From assembly GCF_013409065.1 (NCBI RefSeq), contig NZ_JACBZP010000001.1, positions 744,001 to 808,000 of the forward strand: a DNA stretch of 64,000 bases, in the 5' to 3' direction. Below the pieces are notes generated by a model. The model was not told where the DNA came from and searched no databases. It saw nothing but the letters and a program-made list of their open reading frames with translations. The position numbers and the translations under genes are program-made. This DNA comes from Spelaeicoccus albus (GTDB lineage Bacteria > Actinomycetota > Actinomycetes > Actinomycetales > Brevibacteriaceae). Shown here piece after piece: positions 34,838 through 47,127 of the stretch. Position 1 is the stretch's first letter. The number at the start of each line of letters is the position of its first letter.

Positions 34838-35671
34838 TTACGTTTGATCGCCGTCGCCGTCGTTGCGGCCGGGACCGCGGTCACGCTCGCGTTTGCCCGG
34901 GTGGTCGCGTCGAGATTCCTGATAGGCGGGTACGACTTCCTCCGTCGGACCGTCCATGACGAGTTCGCCTTCGTTGATCCACAACACCCGATCGCAGGTA
35001 CTCCTGATCGAGGACATCGAGTGGCTGACCAGAAAGACCGTGCCGGCAGCCTCGCGAATCTCGCGGATTCGGTCCTCGCTCTTTGCGCGAAATTCCTTGT
35101 CGCCGACGGCGAGCGCCTCATCGACAATGAGAATCTCATGCGCACGAGACGTAGCGATAGCGAACTTGAGCCTTGCGGCCATGCCGGAGGAATACGTGCG
35201 CATCGGCATGTTGATGAATTTTTGCATGTCGGTGAACTCGACAATTTCGTCGCGCCGCGCCTCGATTTCATCGATGGTGAATCCCATGGCAAGGCCACCG
35301 AGGATAATGTTTTGTTCACCCGAGAGGTCGCGGATCAGGGCTGCGCCCACGCCGAGAAGGTTCGGCCGCGACGAAGCGTAAACCGCCCCCTTACTGGCAG
35401 GAGTCAGGCCGACTATCGCCCGCATGAGTGTGGACTTGCCCGATCCGTTATGGCCGATGACGCCGATCGATTCATTCTGGTAAGCGGTGAATGAGACGCC
35501 TTTCAGGGCGTGCACCGTCTGGGTTGCCCGACCTCGCTTGAACAACTTACTGCTGGCATTGCGCACACGTTTACCGGTGACGTAGACGCGGTAATCGACG
35601 TGCAAGTCGTCAACGACGACAACCGGAGTGCGCGTTTTCACTGCCGACGGAGCGTTAATCTGTTCGACCAT
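34838..35671 (-). CDS. tagH: Teichoic acid exporter ATPase, first copy
   Basis: ATP-binding subunit of a TagGH-type exporter that flips lipid-linked teichoic acid to the outer membrane face. It is 277 residues. Walker A GHNGSGKSTLMR, signature YSSGMAARLKFAIATS and Walker B ILIVDEALAVGD are intact. It lacks the long C-terminal extension of Bacillus TagH. The start at 35671 has GGAGG ahead and overlaps the permease gene's end by 17 bases; the longer frame to 35722 has no support. A second TagGH pair occurs at 55769-57542. Confidence 0.9.
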   Translation of the reverse strand: MVEQINAPSAVKTRTPVVVVDDLHVDYRVYVTGKRVRNASSKLFKRGRATQTVHALKGVSFTAYQNESIGVIGHNGSGKSTLMRAIVGLTPASKGAVYASSRPNLLGVGAALIRDLSGEQNIILGGLAMGFTIDEIEARRDEIVEFTDMQKFINMPMRTYSSGMAARLKFAIATSRAHEILIVDEALAVGDKEFRAKSEDRIREIREAAGTVFLVSHSMSSIRSTCDRVLWINEGELVMDGPTEEVVPAYQESRRDHPGKRERDRGPGRNDGDGDQT

Positions 35672-36509
35672 ATCGCTCCTCCGCCGCCCAGAAATAGAGA
35701 CCGCCTCCGACGAAGCTGACAACCGCCCATGCAGCGCCGATCAGGAAAGTCGTCATATCCACGTCATACCCCGGCACCAACGCGCCGCGTGCGATCTGCA
35801 TGTAGTCGTAAAGCGGATTGAGGGTGAAGAACAACAAAAACCCTGCCGGGAGTATGCCGGGGATGAAACGCTCCGGCCCGTACAGAACGCCCGAAAAATA
35901 CCTGGCGAACCGGTTGATGAAGGGGATGACCTGGCTGAGGTCGCGGAAGTGGACCGTGACTCGGGCGACGAACATCACGAGGCCGGCGTTGAAGAGCGTG
36001 GCCATGACGATTGCCGGAATCAGATAGAACCAGCTCCATGTTGGTACCGAGCCAAAGAGAATATTGATGATGATCATCAGGCCGACCATGGGCATGAAGT
36101 TCAAGAAGTGCTCGATGGCAGTGGCGAGCGGTAGCACCATACGCGGGAAGCTGAGGCTTTGCACGAGGTTCTGATTGTTCGTGATCGATTTCGTACCGCC
36201 GGAAAGACACGAGCTGAAGAACCGGAAGAAGAAGATTCCGGTGATGAGGTACTGCAGGAAGTTTTCCGGCTTATTCGCGCCGAGCACGAAACCGAAAACG
36301 ATCCCGTAGACCGCCGCGTCGAGCAGCGGAGTGATGACGACCCACGCCATGCCGAAACGGTTGGCCTGGTTCGAAGCACGAATCCTCGAGCGCGCTAGTG
36401 TGTAAGCGAAGTCACGCCGCTGCCACACCTGTTTGGCGTACTGCCCAAGCGGCGACCTGGCGCCGACGCGCTTCAGACCGTGCTGAGCCGCGTAATCGGC
36501 CAAACTCAT
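35655..36509 (-). CDS. tagG: Teichoic acid exporter permease, first copy
   Basis: ABC-2 membrane subunit, 284 residues with about six helices. The N-terminus has KQVWQRRDFAYTLARSRIRASNQANRFG, an amphipathic interface region typical of TagG/Wzm proteins, and the middle shows FFRFFSSCLSGGTKSI. It forms a complete exporter with the overlapping TagH downstream. The gene order, with polymerases and CDP-ribitol synthase upstream, makes the ribitol-phosphate polymer its likely cargo. Confidence 0.88.
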   Translation of the reverse strand: MSLADYAAQHGLKRVGARSPLGQYAKQVWQRRDFAYTLARSRIRASNQANRFGMAWVVITPLLDAAVYGIVFGFVLGANKPENFLQYLITGIFFFRFFSSCLSGGTKSITNNQNLVQSLSFPRMVLPLATAIEHFLNFMPMVGLMIIINILFGSVPTWSWFYLIPAIVMATLFNAGLVMFVARVTVHFRDLSQVIPFINRFARYFSGVLYGPERFIPGILPAGFLLFFTLNPLYDYMQIARGALVPGYDVDMTTFLIGAAWAVVSFVGGGLYFWAAEERYGRTD

Positions 36510-36628
36510 AATTCAGTGATTCCCTACTGTTCGGGCGCCAAGGTGCGGGGTCCCGTCCTTGCTCAATTCAGCGTTCTTCAGTGTAATCGAGGTTCTGCAA
36601 AGATCCTGAATTTGCGCGCCCCGCGAGC

Positions 36629-37570
36629 TCACCGGTCGTCGAGCGGGTCGAGCAGATCAAGTTTGCGCAAGATGACCCCCTCACGCAGGGCCCATGGACT
36701 GATTGCCAGCGAATCGACGCCGAACACGTCCATGGTCGCTTCGGCGACGATGGCACCGGCAAGCATCTGCCCGGCTCGCGCGGCGGACACCGCCGGAAGC
36801 TGTTCACGTTCGGTAGCTTTCATCGCGCCGAGCTTCGGAACTATCTCTTTCAGGGCGCTTTTGGTCAGCCGTCGGGGCGTGTAGATCCCGTCTGCGCGAG
36901 GAGCCGCACCGGCGATCCGGGCCAGTGAACGGAACGTCTTCGAACTCGCAGCGACCCAGTCGGGCGGGCCGACCCTGGTCAGGTCGTGCGCCTTCTTGCC
37001 GATCTCGGCGTGCACGTATTTGCGGGCGGCGGCAATATCGTCGGGCTCGGGCGGGTCCCCCGTCAGTCTGTCGTGCGTCAACCGGCCGGCTCCGAGCGGC
37101 AGGGAGAGCGCGACGTCCGGCACCTCGTCCGCGCCAACGGCCAATTCGAGCGAGCCGCCGCCAATGTCGAACAGAAGGATCTTCCCGGCCGACCAGCCGA
37201 ACCAACGGCGGACGGCGAGAAAGGTCAGTCTCGCTTCGTCGTCGCCGGACAGTGCCGACAAATCAACTCCGGTTTCGGACCGCACGCGAGCGAGGACAAC
37301 TTCTCCATTGGGTGCCTCACGGATCGCGGACGTCGCGAACGCCAGCACGCTCTCGGCGCCGTGGTCTTCGGCAACAACGAGCGAATCGGTTACGAAGCGC
37401 ACCAGCGCGTCGGCGCCGTCGTTCGAGATCGACCCGTCGTTTTCAAGGTGTTGCGCAAGCCGCAGCTCCGTCCGCTCCGATGTGGCGGGGATCGGCCGCG
37501 CACCCGGATGGGCGTCGACGACCAACAGGTGGACGGTGTTGGATCCGACATCGAGAACGGCAAGGCGCAT
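36629..37570 (-). CDS. Ppx/GppA-family phosphatase
   Basis: Exopolyphosphatase or pppGpp phosphatase of the actin-like ASKHA fold, 313 residues, the short actinobacterial type. Motifs: [14 protein letters not shown] at the N-terminus (phosphate 1 loop) and [16 protein letters not shown] (phosphate 2 loop). ATG 37570 fits the family N-terminus; the frame to 37666 adds an Arg-rich stretch with no homology. It does not appear to belong to the envelope pathway. Confidence 0.88.
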   Translation of the reverse strand: MRLAVLDVGSNTVHLLVVDAHPGARPIPATSERTELRLAQHLENDGSISNDGADALVRFVTDSLVVAEDHGAESVLAFATSAIREAPNGEVVLARVRSETGVDLSALSGDDEARLTFLAVRRWFGWSAGKILLFDIGGGSLELAVGADEVPDVALSLPLGAGRLTHDRLTGDPPEPDDIAAARKYVHAEIGKKAHDLTRVGPPDWVAASSKTFRSLARIAGAAPRADGIYTPRRLTKSALKEIVPKLGAMKATEREQLPAVSAARAGQMLAGAIVAEATMDVFGVDSLAISPWALREGVILRKLDLLDPLDDR

Positions 37571-37622
37571 GCTCGTCAAGATACCGTGTCGTCCGCTCCG
37601 GCGACGGCGCGGGCGGCGTGGA

Positions 37623-38003
37623 TCAGCCTCGTTGCGGGTCGGGCCAGGCTCTGATCCCCGCGACAAAATTCGCAGGACCGGCCGCCACTATCAGGCGTGC
37701 CGGCTGGGTGCCGGGATTTGCTAGCGAGACTGCCTCGTCTCTCGTGATGTACACGGCATCGCCCACATGGACATCGACGGATTCTTCGCCTTTGACGACG
37801 CGGACGAAACCCGAGATTGGCGTCAAGATCACGTCCGAGCCGCTGTGCTTGTGGGTCGGCATTCCAGCTCCGGCCGGCACGTCGACTCGCACCATACCCA
37901 CATCGGGACTTTCCGTTTCATCGCCGAAGTAGACAGTGACGGTCGGGCTGTCCGGCGCCGGCGGTTGACGGATCAAACCGTCACTTTCCCGACACAACTG
38001 CAT
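37623..38003 (-). CDS. Cupin-domain protein
   Basis: A single-domain cupin of 126 residues. The first cupin motif appears as [19 protein letters not shown] and the second as [17 protein letters not shown]. It keeps two of the usual metal-binding histidines in motif 1, while the His of motif 2 is missing. GGAGG precedes the ATG. It sits 52 bases upstream of the Ppx/GppA gene on the same strand. Its role is unknown; small cupins may be isomerases, oxygenases or binding proteins. Confidence 0.7.
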   Translation of the reverse strand: MQLCRESDGLIRQPPAPDSPTVTVYFGDETESPDVGMVRVDVPAGAGMPTHKHSGSDVILTPISGFVRVVKGEESVDVHVGDAVYITRDEAVSLANPGTQPARLIVAAGPANFVAGIRAWPDPQRG

Positions 38004-38184
38004 GGTGTCATCCCTCCGTTCGTTCCTGCTCCATCAGCGTGCTTCCAGCCTATAATCGGGAAGCACGGATTTCCGCTGCCGTCAGCCAATATTTCCGAAT
38101 ACACCGCGCCGATTTGCACGCCGGCATGCTCGTGACCGGACCGTTGGACAGCCCGTCGGCAGCGTCACCCCGCCAGCGGTGAAT

Positions 38185-38218
38185 GGATGCCCGGTTACTG
38201 GCCGGTAACCGGGCATCC
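38185..38218. repeat. Perfect 14-bp palindrome in a divergent intergenic region
   Basis: GGATGCCCGGTTAC pairs perfectly with GTAACCGGGCATCC around a 6-base loop. It lies between the cupin gene (-) and rmlA (+), about 75 bases before rmlA. No gene ends here, so it is not an obvious terminator. It could be an operator, an mRNA leader hairpin for rmlA or a dispersed palindromic element. Confidence 0.6.
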
Positions 38219-38294
38219 GTCCACCCCTCGGCGACGCAACTCGCCAGTTGGTCGATAGCGATGCGAACGAACTTGCGCACGATAGCCTTGCCGT

Positions 38295-39164
38295 ATGCGC
38301 GGAATCATCCTGGCCGGCGGAACCGGCAGCCGACTGCACCCGATCACTTTGGGCACCAGCAAGCAGCTCGTGCCGGTTTACGACAAGCCGATGGTCTACT
38401 ATCCGCTTTCAACGCTCATCCTTGCCGGGATTCGGGACATCCTCATCATCACGACGCCCGAGGATTCGAGTCATTTCACGCATCTCCTCGGCGACGGAAG
38501 CGCTTACGGCATCGATCTGACGTACGCAACGCAGCCGGATCCCGGCGGACTCGCCCAGGCGTTCACCATCGGGGCCGATTTCATCGGTGACGACAAGGTG
38601 GCCCTTGCCCTCGGCGACAACATTTTTTACGGGCCGGGTTTGGGCTCGCAACTGCAACGATTTGCCGATGTGGACGGCGCGGCGGTGTTCGCGTACTGGG
38701 TCAGTAACCCGAGTGCGTACGGCGTCGTCGATTTTGACAACAACGGCACGGCGTTGTCGCTGGAAGAAAAACCGGAGAATCCCCGCAGCAACTGGGCAAT
38801 TCCGGGCCTTTACTTTTACGACAATGACGTCATCGACATTGCCCGTACGCTCACTCCATCCGATCGCGGCGAGCTCGAGATCACCGACATCAACCGGCGT
38901 TATCTCGAACAGGGCAAACTCAGCGTGTCGCCTTTGCCGCGCGGCACTGCATGGCTCGACACCGGCACCATTGACGCGCTCCAGGACGCCGGTGCATACG
39001 TCCGTGCCGTACAAGCACGGCAAGGCCTCAACATCGGTTCGCCCGAAGAAGTGGCGTGGCGGCGCGGGTTCCTCACCGACGACGAACTACGCAAGCGCGC
39101 CGAACCGCTCGTGAAGTCCGGGTACGGCTCGTACTTGCTGGAATTGCTGGAAAAACCTCACTGA
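38295..39164 (+). CDS. rmlA: Glucose-1-phosphate thymidylyltransferase
   Basis: Makes dTDP-glucose from glucose 1-phosphate and dTTP, step one of dTDP-L-rhamnose synthesis. It is 289 residues, the standard length. Motifs: [40 protein letters not shown], and [12 protein letters not shown] near the end. It is transcribed toward the rmlCD-rmlB genes on the opposite strand and separated from them by a terminator hairpin. Confidence 0.95.
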   Translation: MRGIILAGGTGSRLHPITLGTSKQLVPVYDKPMVYYPLSTLILAGIRDILIITTPEDSSHFTHLLGDGSAYGIDLTYATQPDPGGLAQAFTIGADFIGDDKVALALGDNIFYGPGLGSQLQRFADVDGAAVFAYWVSNPSAYGVVDFDNNGTALSLEEKPENPRSNWAIPGLYFYDNDVIDIARTLTPSDRGELEITDINRRYLEQGKLSVSPLPRGTAWLDTGTIDALQDAGAYVRAVQARQGLNIGSPEEVAWRRGFLTDDELRKRAEPLVKSGYGSYLLELLEKPH

Positions 39165-39195
39165 GCGAGTCGCCCGCTTCGACACGCAAACTCGC

Positions 39196-39198
<3 letters not shown>
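39162..39198. terminator. Bidirectional hairpin between rmlA and rmlCD
   Basis: TGAGCGAGT and ACTCGCTCA form a perfect 9-bp stem with a 19-base loop. Its arms overlap both stop codons of the convergent rmlA and rmlCD genes, so it is well placed to end both transcripts. Confidence 0.6.
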
Positions 39199-41582
<2,384 letters not shown>

Positions 41583-41596
41583 TCAAGCCTACTGGT

Positions 41597-42439
41597 CTAC
41601 CCGTAGTGCGCCTTACTCAGCTTCCACGGGTTGTTGGTGAAGACGCCGACCGCTCCGGCCTTGAATTGGCGGCGGGCGTCGCCGACGGTGTTGACGGTCC
41701 ATGCAACGGGTTTCAGTCCGGCATGGACGGCACGTTTCACGGCGTCCGGCGGGAGGCTTTCGTCATACCCCCAGTACGTAATGCCGTCGCTTTTTGCTGC
41801 CTTGAATTTGTCGTCGGACGGTGCGTCCGACGACAGCCACAGCGTTGGAATGTCTTTGGCGGCCGCGGCGACCGCAGCCTCGTAATAGAACGATTGGACT
41901 ATGACGTCGCGTTGTAAATCTCGCTTCACTATTGACTCGATGAGCGCATTCTTCGCGTCCTTGGACTTGATCTCCGGCACGAGAAGGTGTTTGCCGCCGA
42001 ACTTGTCCAGCACTTCCTTGAGCTGTAGCGGTTTTACCGGCTTGCCGCCGGGCTTGATCGGCTTGATCCGCATTTTCTCCCACTGCGCCAGGGTGAGATC
42101 TTTGACCTTCCCGTGCCCCGTCATGGTCCGGTCGGCTGTGGAGTCGTGAATGATTACCGGAGTGCCGTCTTTCAGGAGTTGCACGTCCTGCTCGATGGGG
42201 AATCCTGCCTTCGCATCGGCGTCGTACGCTTCCATCGAATGTTCCGGATATCGGGCTGCGCCGCCGCGGTGTGCGATGAAGAACGGGGGTTGAAGTTTGT
42301 CGGCCAGCCCCGTACTCTGCGTCGGCGTCACGTCTCTTCTGTCTTCGCTGCACGCGACCAGAAGGCCGCCTGCTGCCGTGAGAGCGGCGCCGAGTGCAAC
42401 ACGCCGCGTGACGATTTCGCTCATGCTTCGCACTGCCAT
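41597..42439 (-). CDS. Lipoprotein glycerophosphodiester phosphodiesterase
   Basis: Extracytoplasmic GDPD, about 280 residues. The N-terminus TRRVALGAALTAAGGLLVAC looks like a signal peptide with a lipobox (LVAC) and an Arg pair that could allow Tat export. Catalytic motifs: FIAHRGGAARYPEHSMEAY, FPIEQDVQLLKDG and IHDSTADRTMTG. ATG 42439 or 42424 are both possible starts; neither has a strong ribosome site. It is seven bases after the TarS-like gene. Secreted GDPDs such as GlpQ can hydrolyse glycerol-phosphate teichoic acid, so polymer trimming or phosphate salvage is likely (inference). Confidence 0.85.
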   Translation of the reverse strand: MAVRSMSEIVTRRVALGAALTAAGGLLVACSEDRRDVTPTQSTGLADKLQPPFFIAHRGGAARYPEHSMEAYDADAKAGFPIEQDVQLLKDGTPVIIHDSTADRTMTGHGKVKDLTLAQWEKMRIKPIKPGGKPVKPLQLKEVLDKFGGKHLLVPEIKSKDAKNALIESIVKRDLQRDVIVQSFYYEAAVAAAAKDIPTLWLSSDAPSDDKFKAAKSDGITYWGYDESLPPDAVKRAVHAGLKPVAWTVNTVGDARRQFKAGAVGVFTNNPWKLSKAHYG

Positions 42440-42446
42440 GGCGCGC

Positions 42447-44309
42447 TCAGGATTTTCTCCCGGTATTTTTCGAATTTCCGAATATACGGCGTAGCAGGCC
42501 GAGTCGACGAGGGGCTTCCTGCCGCTGAGTCTGTTGTACGCGCAGTCCGGCCGCGCCCTTTCCATGCGATGTTCTCAGGTTCAGGTGCGCGTGATCGTGC
42601 TTCTGTGAAAATTCGGCCGTCAGCAGTCCGCCGCCCTCGGATGCGATGATCCGGCCCGCAACCGACTCGTAATCAGCGCCGTCGTGCGACTCCGCCGTGA
42701 CGTCAACCGGTAAATCCGCGGACTCCGGGGTTGTATGCACTGGAAGCGTCAATCGGAGCTCGGGTCCGAACGCCTCACCCACGTTCGCTAGTTCACCTGC
42801 AAGTTCCAGCGGAAGTGACTTAACTTTCTGTGCCATGTCAATGCTGAAGTTTCCAGCGTCCGTCCGATATGGAATGACGATACGCGGCTTATCGCCGACG
42901 ATCGCCGAAGTCATATCCACGCCGGCAGCCACAGATACGCGCTTCGTTTGCCGCGCCCACCCCCAGTGGGTCATCCGGGTGTATAGATCCCACACGCCAC
43001 CCTTTACTGTGCCGACGTCGACCTTCACCTGATACGTATAATCAACGGCGCCCGCGCCACCAGGTACTCTCCGACCGGTAGGGGACGCCATGCATTCAAC
43101 ACTCGTACCGTCACCACGCTTGCGGACTGTGAATGTCAGATCGGCATCTTCCACCTCCTCAGTAACGCGTCGCGCTTCAGACGAGACACCGTCGATCGGA
43201 ATCGACAAGTACTTGTCGCGCTCGTCGGCCAACAATTCGACGGGCGCCCCGTCCGGCGTCCGCGACACGACATGCACGGTGAGCAGTACAGTTCCGTCGA
43301 CCCAACGAGCCGAAGTCGCCTCGGCGAGCGTTGAAATTCCCAATTCGAACTCTGACAAGGCGACGAGGTCGTCGAAACGATCAGCGCGCAAAAGCTCGCC
43401 TCGAACTCGGAACAGCGCTGTGAGCGGACGCCAGATTTCCGGATCGGTGAAGCGCTCCCGCGCAAGCTCGTAAATTTCGCGATAAATTGCACGACGATAC
43501 TTGTCGTCGTATCGGGCAAAAGGCGTGCCTACGCGCTTCAGCATCTCGGTGCGGTACCAGCGCCGGAGCAGCACATTGCGCCGCGGCCCGGGCTCCGTAA
43601 GGCATTCGACCGCGTCGATCGCTTCACGCAGATTGTCGAAGTAGCCGGCCGGATCGAGCTGCTGGAAGCCGGCGTTTGCCTCGTCCTCGCGTTTAATGTG
43701 GTGATAGCACGAGTAATCCGACAAAACCGAAATTCCGTCAGCCTGTAAATACGCTTTTGTGCAAAAGAGGTGATCTTCCAGCCGCCGTTTGCCTTCGGGG
43801 AAGCGGATTCCGTGAGCACTCAGGAATTCGCGCCGAAACATCTTGTGCGGCGTCATGCTTTCGACGATCGGTGCGGTCTCGATGTCGGCGTGTTCGTAGT
43901 TTCGCCGGAATAGCGTCGTGGGCACACGGCGTCCATGCCCCTCGATCTTTCCGATGACGACGTCGGACTTGGTGCGCACGCCCATGTCATACATGCGTTC
44001 AAGAGCTTCCGGGGCAAGCCAGTCGTCGTGATCGACAAAATAGATGTATTCGCCACGGGCCAGTTCCGTACCGATGTTGCGCGGCTTGCCGGGCCAACCC
44101 GAGTTCGGGATGTGCTCGACCCGCACGTTTTCTCGTTCCGCAGCCAACTGGTCGAGTCGCGCGGGCGTTTCGTCGCTGGAACCGTCGTCGACAAAGATCG
44201 CTTCGTACTCGTCGTCTGACATCGTCTGCCCGATGATCGAGTCGATCAGCGGCTCAATGTATTCGCCGGTGTTATAAACAGCAACGACGACACTGACCTT
44301 GGTTGTCAT
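42447..44309 (-). CDS. TarS-like teichoic acid glycosyltransferase
   Basis: GT2 enzyme, 620 residues from ATG 44309. The N-terminal GT-A domain (about 1-320) has VSVVVAVYNTGEYIEPLIDS, FVDDGSS, NSGWPGKPRNIGTELARG, YFVDHDDW and LEDHLFCTKAYL. The order and the PGKPRN motif closely follow Staphylococcus TarS and TarP, which glycosylate poly(ribitol phosphate). The remaining 300 residues are beta-rich, as in TarS's C-terminal modules. It leads an operon with GDPD, rmlB and rmlCD, so rhamnose is a possible donor sugar (inference); GlcNAc, as in Staphylococcus, is the alternative. A start at 44447 is possible but lacks homology. Confidence 0.78.
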   Translation of the reverse strand: MTTKVSVVVAVYNTGEYIEPLIDSIIGQTMSDDEYEAIFVDDGSSDETPARLDQLAAERENVRVEHIPNSGWPGKPRNIGTELARGEYIYFVDHDDWLAPEALERMYDMGVRTKSDVVIGKIEGHGRRVPTTLFRRNYEHADIETAPIVESMTPHKMFRREFLSAHGIRFPEGKRRLEDHLFCTKAYLQADGISVLSDYSCYHHIKREDEANAGFQQLDPAGYFDNLREAIDAVECLTEPGPRRNVLLRRWYRTEMLKRVGTPFARYDDKYRRAIYREIYELARERFTDPEIWRPLTALFRVRGELLRADRFDDLVALSEFELGISTLAEATSARWVDGTVLLTVHVVSRTPDGAPVELLADERDKYLSIPIDGVSSEARRVTEEVEDADLTFTVRKRGDGTSVECMASPTGRRVPGGAGAVDYTYQVKVDVGTVKGGVWDLYTRMTHWGWARQTKRVSVAAGVDMTSAIVGDKPRIVIPYRTDAGNFSIDMAQKVKSLPLELAGELANVGEAFGPELRLTLPVHTTPESADLPVDVTAESHDGADYESVAGRIIASEGGGLLTAEFSQKHDHAHLNLRTSHGKGAAGLRVQQTQRQEAPRRLGLLRRIFGNSKNTGRKS

Positions 44310-44462
44310 ATGGCTCACTAGGATCGGGAGCAACGTGGGCGATGTGCCGGAAAACAGGCACGCGTCCAGTTTACGGTAGCAACCTGCGGATCCTGTATTC
44401 TCGGTGCAAGCTCCGCCGGGCGATTCGACGCCTGAAATCCCGTTCAACGAAAGGCAACGTCA

Positions 44463-45089
44463 GTGCCGGTATTCAAAAATGGCGACAAGAACGTCCTGTT
44501 CATCCATGTACCCAAGACCGGCGGGACGTCGGTGGAAAAAATCTTCACCGACAGCGGCTACGAGAAGTATCTCTACGACAAGTCCTACGGCAAGGATTCT
44601 CCCAATTATCTGCGGCGTAGCTCACCGCAGCATCTGCATGCGGAGCTTCTGCGTGCCACGCTTCGGCTGAACCGGTTCGATGTCATATTCATGACGACCC
44701 GCGAGCCGATGGCCCGGTTCAAGTCCGAATACGCTATGCGCAACAAGGAGAACCTCGAACCCGCCAATCAGCGGGTCGAGGAATGGACCGACAGCGCGTT
44801 CTCGAAGTACATGGCTGATCCGTTCGTTCACGACAATCACCTGCGACCGCAATCGGAGTTCTATCTGCCCGGCTGCATCGTCTACCGACTCGAGGACGGC
44901 CTCGAATCAATAGTGAACGACCTCAACACCAAGCACGGTTTGAACTTGAGCTCCGATATCCCGCGATCCATGGACCGGCAGAAACGAAGCGGGCACTCCA
45001 GCAAGGACGTCGTTGTGCCGGAAAACGTAGAACGCCGTGTCAAGGAATTCTATTACGACGACTTCGCAAAGTTCGGGTACGAACTCTAG
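44463..45089 (+). CDS. Small sulfotransferase, family-2 type
   Basis: Predicted sulfotransferase, 208 residues, from a different branch than the GPMKTGTT group. The phosphosulfate loop HVPKTGGTS is at 15-23, as in uronyl and heparan 2-O-sulfotransferases, and [16 protein letters not shown] supplies the Arg/Ser 3'-phosphate site. GTG start preceded by AAGG. It is divergent from the TarS-like gene and converges with the acetyltransferase gene, overlapping by four bases. It gives the locus a second structural class of sulfotransferase. Acceptor unknown. Confidence 0.78.
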   Translation: MPVFKNGDKNVLFIHVPKTGGTSVEKIFTDSGYEKYLYDKSYGKDSPNYLRRSSPQHLHAELLRATLRLNRFDVIFMTTREPMARFKSEYAMRNKENLEPANQRVEEWTDSAFSKYMADPFVHDNHLRPQSEFYLPGCIVYRLEDGLESIVNDLNTKHGLNLSSDIPRSMDRQKRSGHSSKDVVVPENVERRVKEFYYDDFAKFGYEL

Positions 45090-45892
45090 GAGTTGCTCGG
45101 CCGCGTCTCGGTCGCCGACAGCGCGATTGACGCAAACGGATACTTTTCGACACGGCCTGCGGAAATATCGTCGAGTAACTTGCGAGTGTCCGTCAGCTGC
45201 TCGGCGAATAGCGAACGTGGATCGTATTCCCACCACCGACTGGCGATCAATTCGTGCGCTCGGGACTCATCGAATCTGTATCGGATGATGCGGCCCGGGT
45301 TTCCGCCAACAATTGCATACGGCGGCACGTCTTTCGTAACCACGGCTCCAGCGGCGATGACGGCTCCGGTTCCTATCGTGATGCCCGCGGCCAGGGTAGC
45401 GCCGTCACCGATCCATACGTCGTGACCGATCTCCGGGTAACGCAATTCTCCGTACGGGTGGAAGGATTTGGCGTGCTCGACAATCGGATCAGTCATGAAA
45501 TCGGCGAACAGCGGGTTCTTCGTGCGAAAAGTTATCGCCGATGTCGTGATCAGATTCAGCGGATGATGCGAGTCGATGAATCTCAGTCCTCGCGAGATCG
45601 AGCAGAATCTGCCAATCACGATGCTTTCGGGTAGCGCCGAATACGAGTAGCTAAACGCGCCGATACTGCACAGGCCGGATGTGTGCCGTCCCCCAGCCAT
45701 CGCGCGATACTTGCCGCCGAAGAGCCCCGAGTTCTGCTCGATCGTCACGGGTCCGTGCAAGACAATTTCTTGGCCCGCCGCCAACCAGCCATATTTGCCG
45801 TCCGCTACCGACAGGTTCTTTCGATGCAAATAGACGCGATGACTCTGTAGTTCGCGCAGAAATTCTTCAGTGATCGTGAATTTTTTAGCCAC
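45086..45892 (-). CDS. CatB-like hexapeptide O-acetyltransferase
   Basis: Acetyl-CoA-dependent O-acetyltransferase of the left-handed beta-helix (xenobiotic acetyltransferase) family, 268 residues. The repeat region shows [19 protein letters not shown] with the probable catalytic His, then [20 protein letters not shown] and [20 protein letters not shown], the usual coil ending. Family members acetylate sugars in capsules and O-antigens as well as drugs. In this setting acetylation of the envelope polymer is most likely. Confidence 0.83.
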   Translation of the reverse strand: MAKKFTITEEFLRELQSHRVYLHRKNLSVADGKYGWLAAGQEIVLHGPVTIEQNSGLFGGKYRAMAGGRHTSGLCSIGAFSYSYSALPESIVIGRFCSISRGLRFIDSHHPLNLITTSAITFRTKNPLFADFMTDPIVEHAKSFHPYGELRYPEIGHDVWIGDGATLAAGITIGTGAVIAAGAVVTKDVPPYAIVGGNPGRIIRYRFDESRAHELIASRWWEYDPRSLFAEQLTDTRKLLDDISAGRVEKYPFASIALSATETRPSNS

Positions 45893-46003
45893 ACCTCGAA
45901 CAGTACAAACCGCCTCTCGGAGTTTACTGCGTAAGCACGCTGAAATTCCTGCAGAGTGGCTGCACAGGCAGCGGACCCCGAGAGCGCGGTTTGCGACAAG
46001 TGT

Positions 46004-47122
46004 TTACGGCAGCACCCTGACGTACTTGAGGGGCTTCATCCAGCTGAACGTGCGATGAATGGTGTCGACGCGGGTGTTTCCGGCGTCGTACATCTTGCCG
46101 TGGCCGTCATAGATGCCCACATGCGACGACGTGGCCACCAGGTCCCCTGCCTTCGCTTTCGACTTCGAAATGATCTTCCCGGCCGCGCGTTGTCCCGAAG
46201 CACTGTGGGGCAGGCTTACACCCACCTTTTTGTACACGTACCGGGTGAACCCGGAGCAGTCCCATCCGGTCGAAGGGCTCGTCCCGCCGTACCTGTACTT
46301 GGTGCCCACGTACTTCTTGGCGAGTTTGATGACCTTTTCGCGCTTCGTGGTCGGCGACTTCTTGACGTGCACCGTCGGCTTACCGGCTTTCCGCCACTTC
46401 GCCTTGGAGATGGTGCGGTTTTCCATCAGGCCGTCGTAGTGGATCGTCGACTTGCCCGAGTACCGCCAGAAAGTGTCGCCCGGGAAGTGCTTGACCTTTT
46501 TCACGTGCGGCTTGCCGTACCTCTTGAAAGTGGCGGCGGATATGTGGCTGCCGTGCCCCTTGCGGAGATTCGTCATATAGGCGACCTTCGGGCTCCAGGA
46601 CAGCCGCTCAAACCCATGGTTCGAGTACGTTTCGATGTGGCCGAGACTCGCTGCCTTGGAGTTGGAATACTGCCACTTGTGGTATCGACCCGATGGGCTT
46701 AAGAGCATGATCTGAGACGACGTGCCCCAACGGACGAACCGGCTGCCGGGCAGATAGGTGGTCGCCTTTCGAATGTGCGGTCGGCCGGCCCGCTTGTATT
46801 CGGAAGCTGTCAGGTGAACCCAGGAATTCGGGCCGGGCCAGTTGGTGTCGGCAATGACCGCCGTGTCCCATCCGTACTTGTAGTACTTCGCGTGGACCTT
46901 GATCAGCTTGTGGTGCCGTCTGGCTTTCTTCCACTGCGGATACGTCAGCTTGACGCGCGTGGTGCCGGTGACCTTGTAAATGGCCTTGGAATATTCGGCC
47001 TTCATATACTTCGCCGACGATGCGTAGGCGTCGACCGGAAGACCGGCCACGGCGCCTACGGCAAGAACGAGTGTTCCAACGGTAAGCGCGCGCATGCGCC
47101 TGAGGGGGTGTCGCAATGTCAT
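46004..47122 (-). CDS. Secreted NlpC/P60 peptidoglycan hydrolase
   Basis: Cuts peptide stems of peptidoglycan. It is 372 residues. A signal peptide (residues 1 to about 35, cleavage after AYA) is followed by about 200 Lys/Tyr/Trp-rich residues in several loose repeats (KxxGKPHVKKVK, KWRKAGKPTVHVKK), probably wall binding. The C-terminal NlpC/P60 domain contains GWDCSGFTRYVYKKVGVSLP with the catalytic Cys and SSHVGIYDG with the His. GGAGAG lies six bases before the ATG. The leader carries a c-di-AMP riboswitch, which fits a wall hydrolase under second-messenger control. Confidence 0.9.
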   Translation of the reverse strand: MTLRHPLRRMRALTVGTLVLAVGAVAGLPVDAYASSAKYMKAEYSKAIYKVTGTTRVKLTYPQWKKARRHHKLIKVHAKYYKYGWDTAVIADTNWPGPNSWVHLTASEYKRAGRPHIRKATTYLPGSRFVRWGTSSQIMLLSPSGRYHKWQYSNSKAASLGHIETYSNHGFERLSWSPKVAYMTNLRKGHGSHISAATFKRYGKPHVKKVKHFPGDTFWRYSGKSTIHYDGLMENRTISKAKWRKAGKPTVHVKKSPTTKREKVIKLAKKYVGTKYRYGGTSPSTGWDCSGFTRYVYKKVGVSLPHSASGQRAAGKIISKSKAKAGDLVATSSHVGIYDGHGKMYDAGNTRVDTIHRTFSWMKPLKYVRVLP

Positions 47123-47127
47123 AGTGC

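Noticed and set aside
38050-38280. 76-codon frame between the cupin gene and rmlA
   Set aside because: No ribosome site or homology, and it spans the palindrome; more likely noncoding.
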